From contig CAVVXU010000004.1 in NCBI GenBank assembly GCA_963752325.1, positions 186,001-250,000 of the forward strand: a stretch of DNA of 64,000 bases. The letters run 5' to 3'. The position numbers and the translations under genes are program-made. Shown here piece after piece: positions 1-8,022 of this stretch. The notes under the pieces are model-generated. The model did not search any database. It worked only from the letters and a program-made list of their open reading frames with translations, and was not told the origin of the DNA. This DNA comes from CAVTJL01 sp963752325. Its GTDB lineage: Bacteria > Pseudomonadota > Alphaproteobacteria > Geminicoccales > Geminicoccaceae. Within the stretch, counting starts at the first letter, position 1, and each line of letters starts with the position of its first letter.

Positions 1-73
1 CGACGCGGATGGGGAGGGGGAGAGACATGGAAAGGACTATAGTCTCTCAACTGTAATTGGTCAAGAGGGTGGA

Positions 74-113
74 AACTGGGTCCCCGCCTCCGCGGGGATG
101 AGTGGGAGAGAGC
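74..113. repeat. REP-like GC hairpin (single copy)
   Basis: A perfect 7-bp stem (TCCCCGC at 81-87, GCGGGGA at 92-98) with a 4-nt loop sits in an ACTGGG...ATGAGTGGG context. This resembles the widespread extragenic palindrome seen in many alphaproteobacteria. It also looks superficially like a type I-E CRISPR repeat, but only one copy is present. Confidence 0.45.
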
Positions 114-129
114 TGGCCGAGCGGCGGGA

Positions 130-248
130 CCGCGCAGCTCGCGGAGCGGCTCATGGAGATCGGCCGCCATTGCGCCACCCTGCCGGACCTCGACAAGCGT
201 GGGCCCGACGAGATCGTCGGCTACGACGAGACCGGGATGTGGCGCTGA
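130..248 (+). pseudogene. VapB-type antitoxin, C-terminal remnant
   Basis: In the frame ending at the TGA at 246-248 the translation reads LAERLMEIGRHCATLPDLD, then a GPDEIVGYDETGMWR tail. This is the characteristic C-terminus of the PSK/Rv0623-like VapB antitoxins (usually RLMxIGRRCAALPxLDxRxPDEIxGYDExGLPR). The DNA-binding N-terminal half is absent upstream, where a REP-like hairpin sits instead. The fragment is followed without a gap by a VapC-like start. Family assignment is from recalled motif similarity; the truncation is seen directly. Confidence 0.55.
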
Positions 249-290
249 ATGGTGGTCGGCGCCTCGGCGCTGGTCGCTGTCCTGCCGGGC
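249..290 (+). pseudogene. VapC PIN-domain toxin, N-terminal remnant
   Basis: An ATG directly after the vapB-like stop starts MVVGASALVAVLPG. PIN-domain VapC toxins start M-V/I-D-A-S-A-L-V-A-V/I-L, so the fragment matches except that the first catalytic Asp is Gly. Homology is lost after about 14 codons, and the end of the oppositely oriented MEKHLA gene follows at 310. The gene order vapB then vapC and the abutting stop/start fit a decayed toxin-antitoxin pair. Confidence 0.45.
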
Positions 291-309
291 GCCGCGCTGC
301 TTGCCGGCG

Positions 310-759
310 CTAGACGTCGCGCCAGCTCGAGAACGTCGCGGCCTGGCCCTGCCTGACGCCGTCCCGGTCCAAAAGCTCCCAGACGATGCCGTCCTCGATC
401 CAGAAGCGCCGGCCCGAGGAGGCGATGCGCAGGCCGCGATAGCCCGTCATGAAGCCGTTGCGCGCGACGGCATCCAGGAGCGCCTGCCGCTCGGCCCGGT
501 CGGGCGCCTCGGCGGAGAGGCGGGAGGGCAGGGAGGTGAAGGTGGGCCAGTCGTAGCCGAAGCAGGCCTGTGCTGCCCGGTTGGCGTGGACGAAGCGGGG
601 ATCCGAGGCGGTGTCGTGGGCGACGACGACGAAGGGGGCGTCGTCGTAGAGCCAGGCGGCGTCGCGGCCGTCGGGCACGAGCGGGCGGCCGAGGAGGCGG
701 GCGAAGCTGTGGGTCAGGAGGTCGAAGAAGGCAGGGGAGGTGGCGAGGTCGGGGGTCAT
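310..759 (-). CDS. MEKHLA (PAS-like) domain protein
   Basis: A 149-residue protein that is essentially one MEKHLA domain, a PAS-related sensory fold. It reads FFDLLTHSFARLLGRPLV, then AWLYDDAPFVVVAHD, FVHANRAAQACFGYDW, SRLSAEAPDRAERQ, and ends RFWIEDGIVWELLD and GQAATFSSW, all in family order. The ATG at 759 is preferred to an upstream one at 888 because homology begins here and GAGGG lies 7 nt upstream. There is no signal peptide or membrane segment, so it is probably cytoplasmic. Family members are found next to varied genes and their ligand is unknown; nothing adjacent suggests a partner. Confidence 0.8.
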   Translation of the reverse strand: MTPDLATSPAFFDLLTHSFARLLGRPLVPDGRDAAWLYDDAPFVVVAHDTASDPRFVHANRAAQACFGYDWPTFTSLPSRLSAEAPDRAERQALLDAVARNGFMTGYRGLRIASSGRRFWIEDGIVWELLDRDGVRQGQAATFSSWRDV

Positions 760-1525
760 TCCGCGGCCCTCAACTCCTGGATGTTCGGAGCCAGCGCGTC
801 GTGGAGAAGGGGCTTCGAGGCGGCGGGATGGTGTCGGTGGGGGCGAGGCTGGCTTCAGCCGGTCGCAGAGGGCTACCAGCGCATCCACCTTCGCGACGAT
901 GCGGGGCTGCTCGGCAAGAGGCGGGATGGAGTGGCGACCGACATCGTGTTGAAGTACGTGAGCACCACGCCAACCGATCCAGCCTCGGCACGTGAAGCAT
1001 CAAGGGAGTCAGCATAGGAAAGTAATTAAATTGAAATGACGCATTTGGGTTTACATGATAAAAAATCAGAGAATAAAAACCACGAAAACTCCGGTCAGAA
1101 TGACGCTCCCCGTTCCGAAACTACACGGTGGAACGACGAAAAGGCCGACCAGGGTCAGAGTTACTTTAACGATGCTCCGGTGAAACCGTGAAGAAGCCCT
1201 CTCGCAGGCAGTTTTAGGCGGTCTCGCCTTCGGGCGCAACGCTCTCGCGAATTGTTGGGTGGCGAGCCAGGGAAGAGCGCCTCCTTGTGCCGGGTCGGTA
1301 TGCCGGTGATCGCCGGGAATGACGGCCGTCCGCCGAGAGGCGACGAGGCTTGCCTGGCAGGGGCCGCGCTGGTAACCACGACGTGATGCAAAACTGATGC
1401 GGGATCCTGCATCATGTTGTCCCCTACCTAGGGGAACAAAAAGCGGCGCGGGCGCGAAACGCCAGCCAGTCGACGCGGGTCCGAGGCCGCGGCCGGCAGG
1501 GGACGGCGCGCAGGGGGGGACCGCC
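760..1525. other. Intergenic region without recognised gene
   Basis: This 766-bp stretch separates two divergently oriented genes (MEKHLA and the RTX-like gene). Reading frames in it have no recognisable domains. An AT-richer patch lies at about 1015-1100 and could hold promoters. No clear -35/-10 pair or terminator was identified. Confidence 0.5.
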
Positions 1526-2860
1526 ATGGCGATCATCATCGGTGGCACGGCCAGCTACCCTGGCAGAGACAATTGGCTGCTGGGCGGCCCTACGGGCGAC
1601 TATATCGTGGGCGATCCCTATACGGCAGGGAATCCCGACGGGCTGCCGGAGATCGGTGGGTCGCTGCCCAAGGGGCATGCCGGCGACGATCTGCTCGCGG
1701 GCCTCGGCGGCACGGACACGCTGGTCGGCGATGCCTGGGTGATCGGCGGCAAGGCCGGTGGCGGCGACGACCTGCTCTTTGGTGGGGCCGGCGACGACTT
1801 CCTCTCCGGCGATGCCTACACGATCACCGCGGCTGCTCACGGAGGCGCGGATGTCCTTGTCGGCGGCGGAGGCCAGGACACCGTCTACGGCGACGCCTAC
1901 ACGATGACGGACTCCGCGCGCGGCGGCGACGATCTGCTCTTGGGCGCCGCCGGTCCGGACAACCTGCTGGGCGACGCCTTCACCATGTCGGGGCTCACGC
2001 GCGGCGGTGGCGACCGGCTCGACGGCGGCGCGGGCAATGACAATCTAGTCGGCGATGCGTTCGAGATGTCGGGCCAGGCCCAGGGTGGCAGGGATCAGCT
2101 CGACGGCCGTGGTGGGCAGGACAATCTCTTCGGCGACGGCTATCAGCTTGCGGATCTGGTTGCCGGCGGTGGGGATCGCCTCCTCGGTGACGGTGGCCCG
2201 GACAGGCTCTTCGGCGACGGCTACGAGGCCGGAGGCCACGTCCAGGGCGGCAATGACAGGCTGCAGGGCGGATCGGGCGGTGACGAGATCTTCGGCGACG
2301 CCTTCGCTCTGTCCGACCATGCCCGGGGCGGCGACGACCGCTTACACGGCGGGCCGGGAGCGGACAATCTCTTTGGCGACGCCGCCCAATTGTCGGGATC
2401 AGCGCATGGCGGGAATGACAAGCTCGACGGAGGGAGCGGCGACGATCTTCTTTGGGGCGACGGTTACAGCGCCGGCGAGCTCAGCCCATCGGTCGCCGTA
2501 AAGGGTGGCGACGACGTTCTCGTCGGCGGGAAGGGTAATGACGGCCTCTGGGGAGACTTTGCCCTCGTCCAGGGAGCGGTAACCGGCGGCGCCGACACCT
2601 TCGTCTTCGGGCCGCACAGCGGGCTGGACACGATCTTCGATTTTCAGCCCGGCATCGACAAGCTCGATGTGCGCGAATATCACCTAAAGAGCTTCGATCA
2701 GCTGACGATCGCCGACAATGGCACCGCGCATGTGACGGTCGAGCTCGACAGCCCCGGCGACAGGGGACAGCACGTGCATCATGCCGACAATGCGGTGCTC
2801 GTGCAGAGCCTGCTGCTGACGCCGGTCACGCTCCATGCGCAGGACTTCGTCTTCGCCTGA
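1526..2860 (+). CDS. RTX-like calcium-binding protein with 27-residue repeats
   Basis: A 444-residue acidic Gly/Asp-rich protein. Residues 52 to about 353 are eleven tandem units, ten of exactly 27 residues and one of 32. Each has a GGxDxLxGGxGxDxLxGD core followed by an aromatic and a variable spacer (for example GDAYTITAAAH, GDAFTMSGLTR). The core is like the calcium-binding RTX nonapeptide but the period is threefold longer. From about 354 the sequence GGADTFVFGPHSGLDTIFDF begins a serralysin-type C-terminal module, and the protein ends HAQDFVFA, typical of type I secretion signals. No N-terminal signal peptide is seen. The start at 1526 has a GGGGGGA ribosome site 5-6 nt upstream. Likely exported by a type I system encoded elsewhere. 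Confidence 0.8.
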   Translation: MAIIIGGTASYPGRDNWLLGGPTGDYIVGDPYTAGNPDGLPEIGGSLPKGHAGDDLLAGLGGTDTLVGDAWVIGGKAGGGDDLLFGGAGDDFLSGDAYTITAAAHGGADVLVGGGGQDTVYGDAYTMTDSARGGDDLLLGAAGPDNLLGDAFTMSGLTRGGGDRLDGGAGNDNLVGDAFEMSGQAQGGRDQLDGRGGQDNLFGDGYQLADLVAGGGDRLLGDGGPDRLFGDGYEAGGHVQGGNDRLQGGSGGDEIFGDAFALSDHARGGDDRLHGGPGADNLFGDAAQLSGSAHGGNDKLDGGSGDDLLWGDGYSAGELSPSVAVKGGDDVLVGGKGNDGLWGDFALVQGAVTGGADTFVFGPHSGLDTIFDFQPGIDKLDVREYHLKSFDQLTIADNGTAHVTVELDSPGDRGQHVHHADNAVLVQSLLLTPVTLHAQDFVFA

Positions 2861-3635
2861 GCAGCCGCTCGTGCCCCGCCGTCGCCGGCTGCCTCATCGC
2901 GCCCGGCCCATGTCCCGCAACCCATCTCGACTCCCAGCATAGCAGGAGCGGCAGATCGTGATTTCTTCTGAGAGATCCCAAGGCCGAGCTTCGCCAGTGA
3001 CGGTCGGCGCTTGCAGGAGCGCGCCGACTACTATCGATAGATCTACTCCTTTGGAGACCAGGCTGGTCGCGCTTCGAGATCCCGCTTGAGAGATCCGGGT
3101 CCACGTTGCGCGGGAGGGCGGCCACGTCGATGCTTCATGGCCACCCGCCGCAGCGGTACCCTGCTACACCTTGTTGCTGTTTGTTATTCTTTCTCGTCTC
3201 GGCGCGGGAAGCGTGTGGTGGCTAGAAATCACCTAAGAGGTGAGAACGGTTGCCGTAACATGAGGAGAACCCCGCACTTTTCGGAAGACGAGCGCGACGG
3301 GACAAAAGGACATCCCGCAGGGATGGAAATCAGCCCCGGCGAGGGCGGTGAAGATTCGTCCAGGTGACTTTGCCCAGGGGATAATTACTGCTAGCGTATC
3401 CGAGGGCAGGCAAATGGGGCTTAAACCACAAGAAACGAGGTGAGTCCGATGCGGCTTCGCATTCCGTAGGCGCCTGACAGTCGCCCATGCGACGTTAGGC
3501 CGGTTGATAGGGTTGAACGCTGATCAAGAAAATGAGGTGCCGGAGAGCGCCCTTCCTCTCGGCTCTAGTGTGACCCGTCAAAGAAGAGCGCGCGAGAAGG
3601 GTAGCCCGCGGCATCCGATAGCTTGGGCGCCAGAT
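2861..3635. other. Intergenic region without recognised gene
   Basis: This 775-bp stretch has no reading frame with recognisable domains. It contains three small inverted repeats: GTCGGCGC/GCGCCGAC (3003-3028, 10-nt loop), CACCT/AGGTG (near 3230) and CATCCC/GGGATG (near 3310). None has a T-tract. It separates the RTX-like gene from the response regulator and probably holds the promoter of the latter. Confidence 0.45.
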
Positions 3636-4415
3636 ATGACTGCGCGAACGGGACCTAAGGGAACGAGGTCGCGATATCTCGTGATCGATTCTCATCCACT
3701 GCGGCGAATGGCGACAATCGGCCTTTTGAGAGCGCTCAACCGACATGCCCTCGTGGTGGAGGGACTGGCCGCCGCTGATCTGACAGGCGAGCTCCCCACC
3801 GAGCGCTACAGGCTCGCGGTCCTGGACCTCGGCGGCTTTTCCTGCGTCGATCCGGCGGCGGCAGCGGAGGTCGACGCGCTGCGCGCGGTCCTGCCAGACA
3901 CGCCCCTCGTCCTGATCTCGGATCACGACGAGGCCGACGAGATACGGCGCGCCATCGCCGCGGGCGTGCAGGGCTATCTGCCGACCTCGTTGCGGCCGGA
4001 GGTTGCCGTGGGCGCCCTCGAGCTCGTCCTTGCGGGGGGAGAATACTTCCCGAAGATCGTGCCGGCATCGCCGCCGCCGCCAAGCCCGCCCGCCGGCCCG
4101 GCCCGTGGATCGGCCATGCATGACGTCCCATGGCCGCCGCCGCAATCCTGGACCAGTCGCGAGAAGGACGTGGCCGACCGGCTCCGCCACGGGGAGTCCA
4201 ACAAGATCATCGCGCGTGCGCTGGGACTCCAGGAATCCACCGTCAAGATCTATGTCCGACGTATCCGAGAGAAGCTCGGCGCAGCCAACCGTACCCAAGC
4301 CGCCCTCCTCCTCTCACTTCCGAACCCCGTGGCAATGGCCGACGATCATCTGATCCCGGGAGCGTCGCCGCCGGAGGGGCGGGATCGAGCTACAGGCCAA
4401 AGGCGTTGCCTTTGA
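3636..4415 (+). CDS. Atypical NarL/LuxR-type response regulator
   Basis: A 259-residue protein with an N-terminal receiver domain (residues 12-135) and a C-terminal LuxR helix-turn-helix (172-228: TSREKDVADRL, ESNKIIARALGLQESTVK, RIREKLGAANRTQAA). They are joined by a Pro-rich linker (143-170). The likely phospho-acceptor is D64 in VLDLG. The usual acidic pair is reduced to one Asp (VIDSHP), and the conserved Lys of GYLxK is Thr (GYLPTS). It may therefore be phosphorylated weakly or not at all. The start at 3636 is chosen because receiver homology begins shortly after; an in-frame ATG exists at 3504. It faces the lipoprotein/Asn-Gly repeat cluster convergently, overlaps the lipoprotein gene end by 26 nt, and could regulate that cluster. 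No histidine kinase is nearby. Confidence 0.82.
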   Translation: MTARTGPKGTRSRYLVIDSHPLRRMATIGLLRALNRHALVVEGLAAADLTGELPTERYRLAVLDLGGFSCVDPAAAAEVDALRAVLPDTPLVLISDHDEADEIRRAIAAGVQGYLPTSLRPEVAVGALELVLAGGEYFPKIVPASPPPPSPPAGPARGSAMHDVPWPPPQSWTSREKDVADRLRHGESNKIIARALGLQESTVKIYVRRIREKLGAANRTQAALLLSLPNPVAMADDHLIPGASPPEGRDRATGQRRCL

Positions 4416-5343
4416 TGACGGTCACTGAGAGATCGCCGATCTCGTAAGCGTTGCCCTTCGGCACGATCGGACGACAGGTCTCGTAGCCCCGGTCGACCTT
4501 CGGCCAGCGAGCGCAGTAGTACCCATCGGCGTTGACCCGCCAATGCCCGAGGCCCGGGCCGACCGAAGGTCCGGCCGTGCGCAGGACGGCCGTGCCGTCC
4601 GGCTTGAGATAGATATAGCTCGAGCCCGCGACCGCCAGGGTGTTACCCGCAAGCTGGTCCCGGACCGCCTCGGCGGTCAGCAGGACCGCACCCGGCGCGG
4701 ACGGGTCGGCGGACCCGGACAGGTCCGCCGGCACCGCCTGGCCCCGGGAGCCGTCATCGGAGCTGACGAACTCGCTCATCAGGACCGTCCCGCCGACCGG
4801 GGCAGCTGACGTGCTGGGGAGAGTCAGCCTGATGGTCTTCGCAGACTCGCACAGCGGGGCGAAGGGGTCGTCCAACGACTTGGCGGACGGGTTGAGAATG
4901 TAGATGCAGTCGGCGAGCTCGCGCTCGGCCGGGCTCGCCTTGGCGACGACGATGTTGCCGATGGCGTAGAGCTCGCAGGCCGGCAACGTCGTCGTCGCCT
5001 GGTGGCTGGCGCAGAGCCGAATGGCCTCCTTGGCGGCACCATCGATCGAGTCGGCGCCCAGGCTCCACGCGTAAACATAGTGCTCCGTGCTCAGGCTCGC
5101 CCCCGTGACGGCAAGGGCGCGGTAGTTGGACAGCGTCCGATATTTGGCGAGGTCCCGCTCTGTCGCTGTCGGCGGCGGTGGCCCCGAGGCGCAGGCGGCC
5201 ATGAGCGAGGCCAGGAAGCCCGAGGCGACGAGACGCAGCCAGCTCGGGCGGCACATCTCCGAGCCAGCCCGGCCGTCCACGTCGCGCCCGGCAGAGCCGA
5301 GCACCCGAGGAGTCGGCCGGTCGCTCGAGGACAAGGTGAGCAT
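4390..5343 (-). CDS. Putative lipoprotein of unknown function
   Basis: A 317-residue protein with a lipobox ASLMAAC at 45-51 after the hydrophobic stretch WLRLVASGFLASLMAA. A mature outer-membrane or periplasmic lipoprotein is likely. The start at 5343 has AAAGGAG 10 nt upstream; an ATG at 5256 would give a more usual signal length but its GGAG abuts the codon. The first half (YRALAVTG, AWSLGADSIDGAAKEAIRLC, CELYAIGNIVVA) resembles small alphaproteobacterial domains with a Cys pair. The C-terminal part (about residue 230 on) is a beta-rich region with Cys in YYCARWP and YETCRP. No precise family recognised. It lies last in a run with three Asn/Gly-repeat genes and may be their envelope anchor; that is inference. 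Confidence 0.65.
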   Translation of the reverse strand: MLTLSSSDRPTPRVLGSAGRDVDGRAGSEMCRPSWLRLVASGFLASLMAACASGPPPPTATERDLAKYRTLSNYRALAVTGASLSTEHYVYAWSLGADSIDGAAKEAIRLCASHQATTTLPACELYAIGNIVVAKASPAERELADCIYILNPSAKSLDDPFAPLCESAKTIRLTLPSTSAAPVGGTVLMSEFVSSDDGSRGQAVPADLSGSADPSAPGAVLLTAEAVRDQLAGNTLAVAGSSYIYLKPDGTAVLRTAGPSVGPGLGHWRVNADGYYCARWPKVDRGYETCRPIVPKGNAYEIGDLSVTVIKGNAFGL

Positions 5344-5394
5344 CGCCGATGATCTCCTTTGCGCGGACGAGCGGGCGCAGCGGGCCCGCTTCTC

Positions 5395-5998
<604 letters not shown>

Positions 5999-6089
5999 CA
6001 CACGTTCCTTTCTCCCCTGCGCGGCGCACGTCGCCCGACCGGATGGCAGGGCCGATGGCCGCGTCAGGGGCACGAAGTCACCGCCGCCG

Positions 6090-6764
6090 CTAATTGTTGC
6101 CGTTGCCGTTGCCGTTGCCGTTCACGTTGCTGAAGTTGTTATTGCCGTTGGAGCTGCCGTTGTTGCTGCCAACATTGCCGCGGCCGTTGAAGTTTCCGTT
6201 GCCGCTTCCCCAATTGTTGTTACCGTTGCTGCTACCGTTATTATTGCCGGTGCTGTGGCTGCCGTTGAAGTTTCCGTTGCCGCTACCGAAGTTATTGTTT
6301 CCGTTATTGAAGCCGTTGTTTGAGCCAGTGCTGCTGCGGCCGTTGAAGTTCCCGTTCGCGCTGCCGAGGTTGTTATTGCCGTTGTTGCTGCCGCCGTTTC
6401 CGCTTCCGTTAAAGCTGCCGATATTGTTATTGCCGTTGTTGGCGCCAGAATTGAAACTTCCGTTGCCACTTCCGACATTGTGATTGCCGCTGCTCGAGTC
6501 GGCGTTACCGGTGCCGTTGAGGCTGCCTACATTACCGAGGCCGCCATTGTTGTTGCCGATGTTGCCGTTTCCGGAGTTGTTGTTGCCCACGTTGCCCGTG
6601 CCGCTGTTGTTGAAGCCGACACTCCCATTGGCGAACGCGCCGTTGGCGAAGGACGAGAGGCCTCCGCCCGAGGACTTGGAGCCCGCCGCGGCGGGCCCGG
6701 CGAGCAGGAGCGCCGTCGTAGCCACGGCTGCCGCCGACAGCAACAGATCGCGCCTGATCATCAT
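6090..6764 (-). CDS. Secreted Asn/Gly-repeat protein 2
   Basis: A 224-residue protein with a signal peptide (MMIRRDLLLSAAAVATTALL, cleavage near GPAAA-GS). The remainder is almost entirely Asn, Gly and Ser. The first half has xNxGx pentapeptides (GNVGNNNSGNGNIGNNNGG). The second half has three consecutive 26-residue units, each beginning NNN-aromatic/aliphatic-GS and containing GNFNG, followed by a shortened fourth. GGAG lies 8 nt before the ATG at 6764. Regular Asn ladders of this kind are usually compatible with beta-solenoid or amyloid-like folds. It sits between two genes of the same kind on the same strand, with gaps of about 90-120 bp. Confidence 0.75.
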   Translation of the reverse strand: MMIRRDLLLSAAAVATTALLLAGPAAAGSKSSGGGLSSFANGAFANGSVGFNNSGTGNVGNNNSGNGNIGNNNGGLGNVGSLNGTGNADSSSGNHNVGSGNGSFNSGANNGNNNIGSFNGSGNGGSNNGNNNLGSANGNFNGRSSTGSNNGFNNGNNNFGSGNGNFNGSHSTGNNNGSSNGNNNWGSGNGNFNGRGNVGSNNGSSNGNNNFSNVNGNGNGNGNN

Positions 6765-6884
6765 CGTTTCTTCTCCGTCGGTTGGCCCGAAGGGCGCCGT
6801 CCCCCACGGCATGCCGTGGGGGACGGTCGACTTGCTCAGCGATAGCGACGCTTCAGGACGCCACTGTCGCCCTTGTCGGCTCCT

Positions 6885-7250
6885 CTACCGGCGGCCCCAA
6901 CCACCGCTGTTGCCGTTGCCGTTGAGGTTGCCGTTGAGGTTGCCGGCGTTCTCGTTGCCGTTCACGTTGCCGTTGTAGCTGCCGTGGTTGAAGTTGCCGT
7001 TGAGGTTGCCGTTGCCGTTCCCGCCGTGGAGGTGGCCTCGGCTGTCCTGATAGCCGTTGGCGTTGCCGTTCAGGTTGCCGTTGTAGCTGCCCTTGTTGAA
7101 GTTGCCGTTCCCGTTGCCATTCAAGCTACCGGCATTGCCGTTGCCGTTGCCGTTGCCGTTGAAGCTGCCGCCATGGCTAGCCGCCATGGCAGCCCCGGCG
7201 GAGATGGCGAGGGCCGCACCCGCGACCACGAGCGTCTTCAGGATCGTCAT
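6885..7250 (-). CDS. Secreted Asn/Gly-repeat protein 3
   Basis: A 121-residue protein. The signal peptide (MTILKTLVVAGAALAISAGA, likely cut after AAMAA) is followed by GNGNGNGN and two copies of an NFN-K/H-GSYNGN-L/V-NGN motif. Between them is a non-repetitive insert, YQDSRGHLHGG, and the end is NSGGWGRR. GGGAG lies 9-10 nt before the ATG at 7250. It is the promoter-proximal member of the array of three related genes and the shortest. The family is unknown to me beyond its low-complexity similarity to the two downstream genes. Confidence 0.75.
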   Translation of the reverse strand: MTILKTLVVAGAALAISAGAAMAASHGGSFNGNGNGNGNAGSLNGNGNGNFNKGSYNGNLNGNANGYQDSRGHLHGGNGNGNLNGNFNHGSYNGNVNGNENAGNLNGNLNGNGNSGGWGRR

Positions 7251-8022
7251 TTCCGTTCTCTCCCATATGGGACGGCGGAAGTCATTGTGGCCCGTCACGC
7301 CTGTTCTGAGTTACCGACCCCGCCGCTCACCTCGTTGGTGATGGCGTAACGGCCGCCCTGCGAGAGTGCCCTTGTGGGCACTTCCACATCCTTCACTATA
7401 GGAAAGGCGTCGCGTGGGGCGCCAGGGATCGGAAGGGGGAGCGCGCGAGTCGTTGGGTGTAATCGCATGTCTGCCGAACATTCGGTCGGCGGCGTCGCAT
7501 CGACGCCGCTGGCGTCGCAATGTTGCAGCCGCGGGGAATGTCGACCATGCGTCGAGTAAAAAGTATTGGGCGCGCGACGGGGACTTGGCGAGGCGGGCAA
7601 TCGCCGCGATCCGGATCTGCTGCTGTCGGTCCGGCAACAGGCCGCTCCGGACATATGATTGAAGGCGATACACCTTAGGGAGGAAGCCTTTGGATCCAGA
7701 GGCGCGACGGTGTAGTGGTGACCAGCGAGCGGGAAGGCGCGCTATGGACGAAGCTCGGCTCCGGAGCGCCTCCTCGATGGAGGCGGTCCACGGACCGATC
7801 CAACCTAGTCAGGAGAGCTCGAGGGCTGTCGCCGATCCTCTCCGGACGGGACGGTCGACGCGCTCACCGCCATCGTGGCAGCCGCCCGGCGCTTTGCGTG
7901 GCCTCGTGCGAGCAAGCCAGCACGAGCGAGAGCAGCAGCTTGCCGGTCCGTCCCGTCCATCCCGGCTACCGCCTTGGCCGGTAGCCGGGCCCGTGGTCTC
8001 GCCTGCCGAATACCCGGCCGGG
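7251..8022. other. Intergenic region upstream of the repeat-protein array
   Basis: No recognisable gene in 772 bp. It contains AGTGCCC/GGGCACT (7365-7382, perfect 7-bp stem with a TTGT loop) and GGCGTCG/CGACGCC (near 7492). It lies between two same-strand (minus) units and probably carries the promoter of the Asn/Gly array. Reading frames here have no domain support. Confidence 0.45.
7961..7989 (-). terminator. Candidate terminator hairpin
   Basis: CCCGGCTACC (7961-7970) pairs perfectly with GGTAGCCGGG (7980-7989), and a further G-C pair reduces the loop to 7 nt. It is 33 nt past the stop of the Ser-rich Tat protein gene. No T-tract follows, so factor-independent termination is uncertain. 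Confidence 0.4.

Noticed and set aside
43..57. CTCTCAACTGTAA shared with 46787-46799
   Set aside because: A single 13-mer match in 64 kb is expected by chance; the two sites have no other similarity.
74..113. CRISPR-like GTCCCCGCCTCCGCGGGGAT sequence
   Set aside because: Resembles a type I-E repeat but occurs once, with no regular spacer array and no cas genes; better explained as an extragenic palindrome.
4754..5394. Extension of Asn/Gly-repeat protein 1 beyond ERERERER
   Set aside because: Reads over the lipoprotein gene in another frame after an obvious one-base indel; the tail has no domain of its own.
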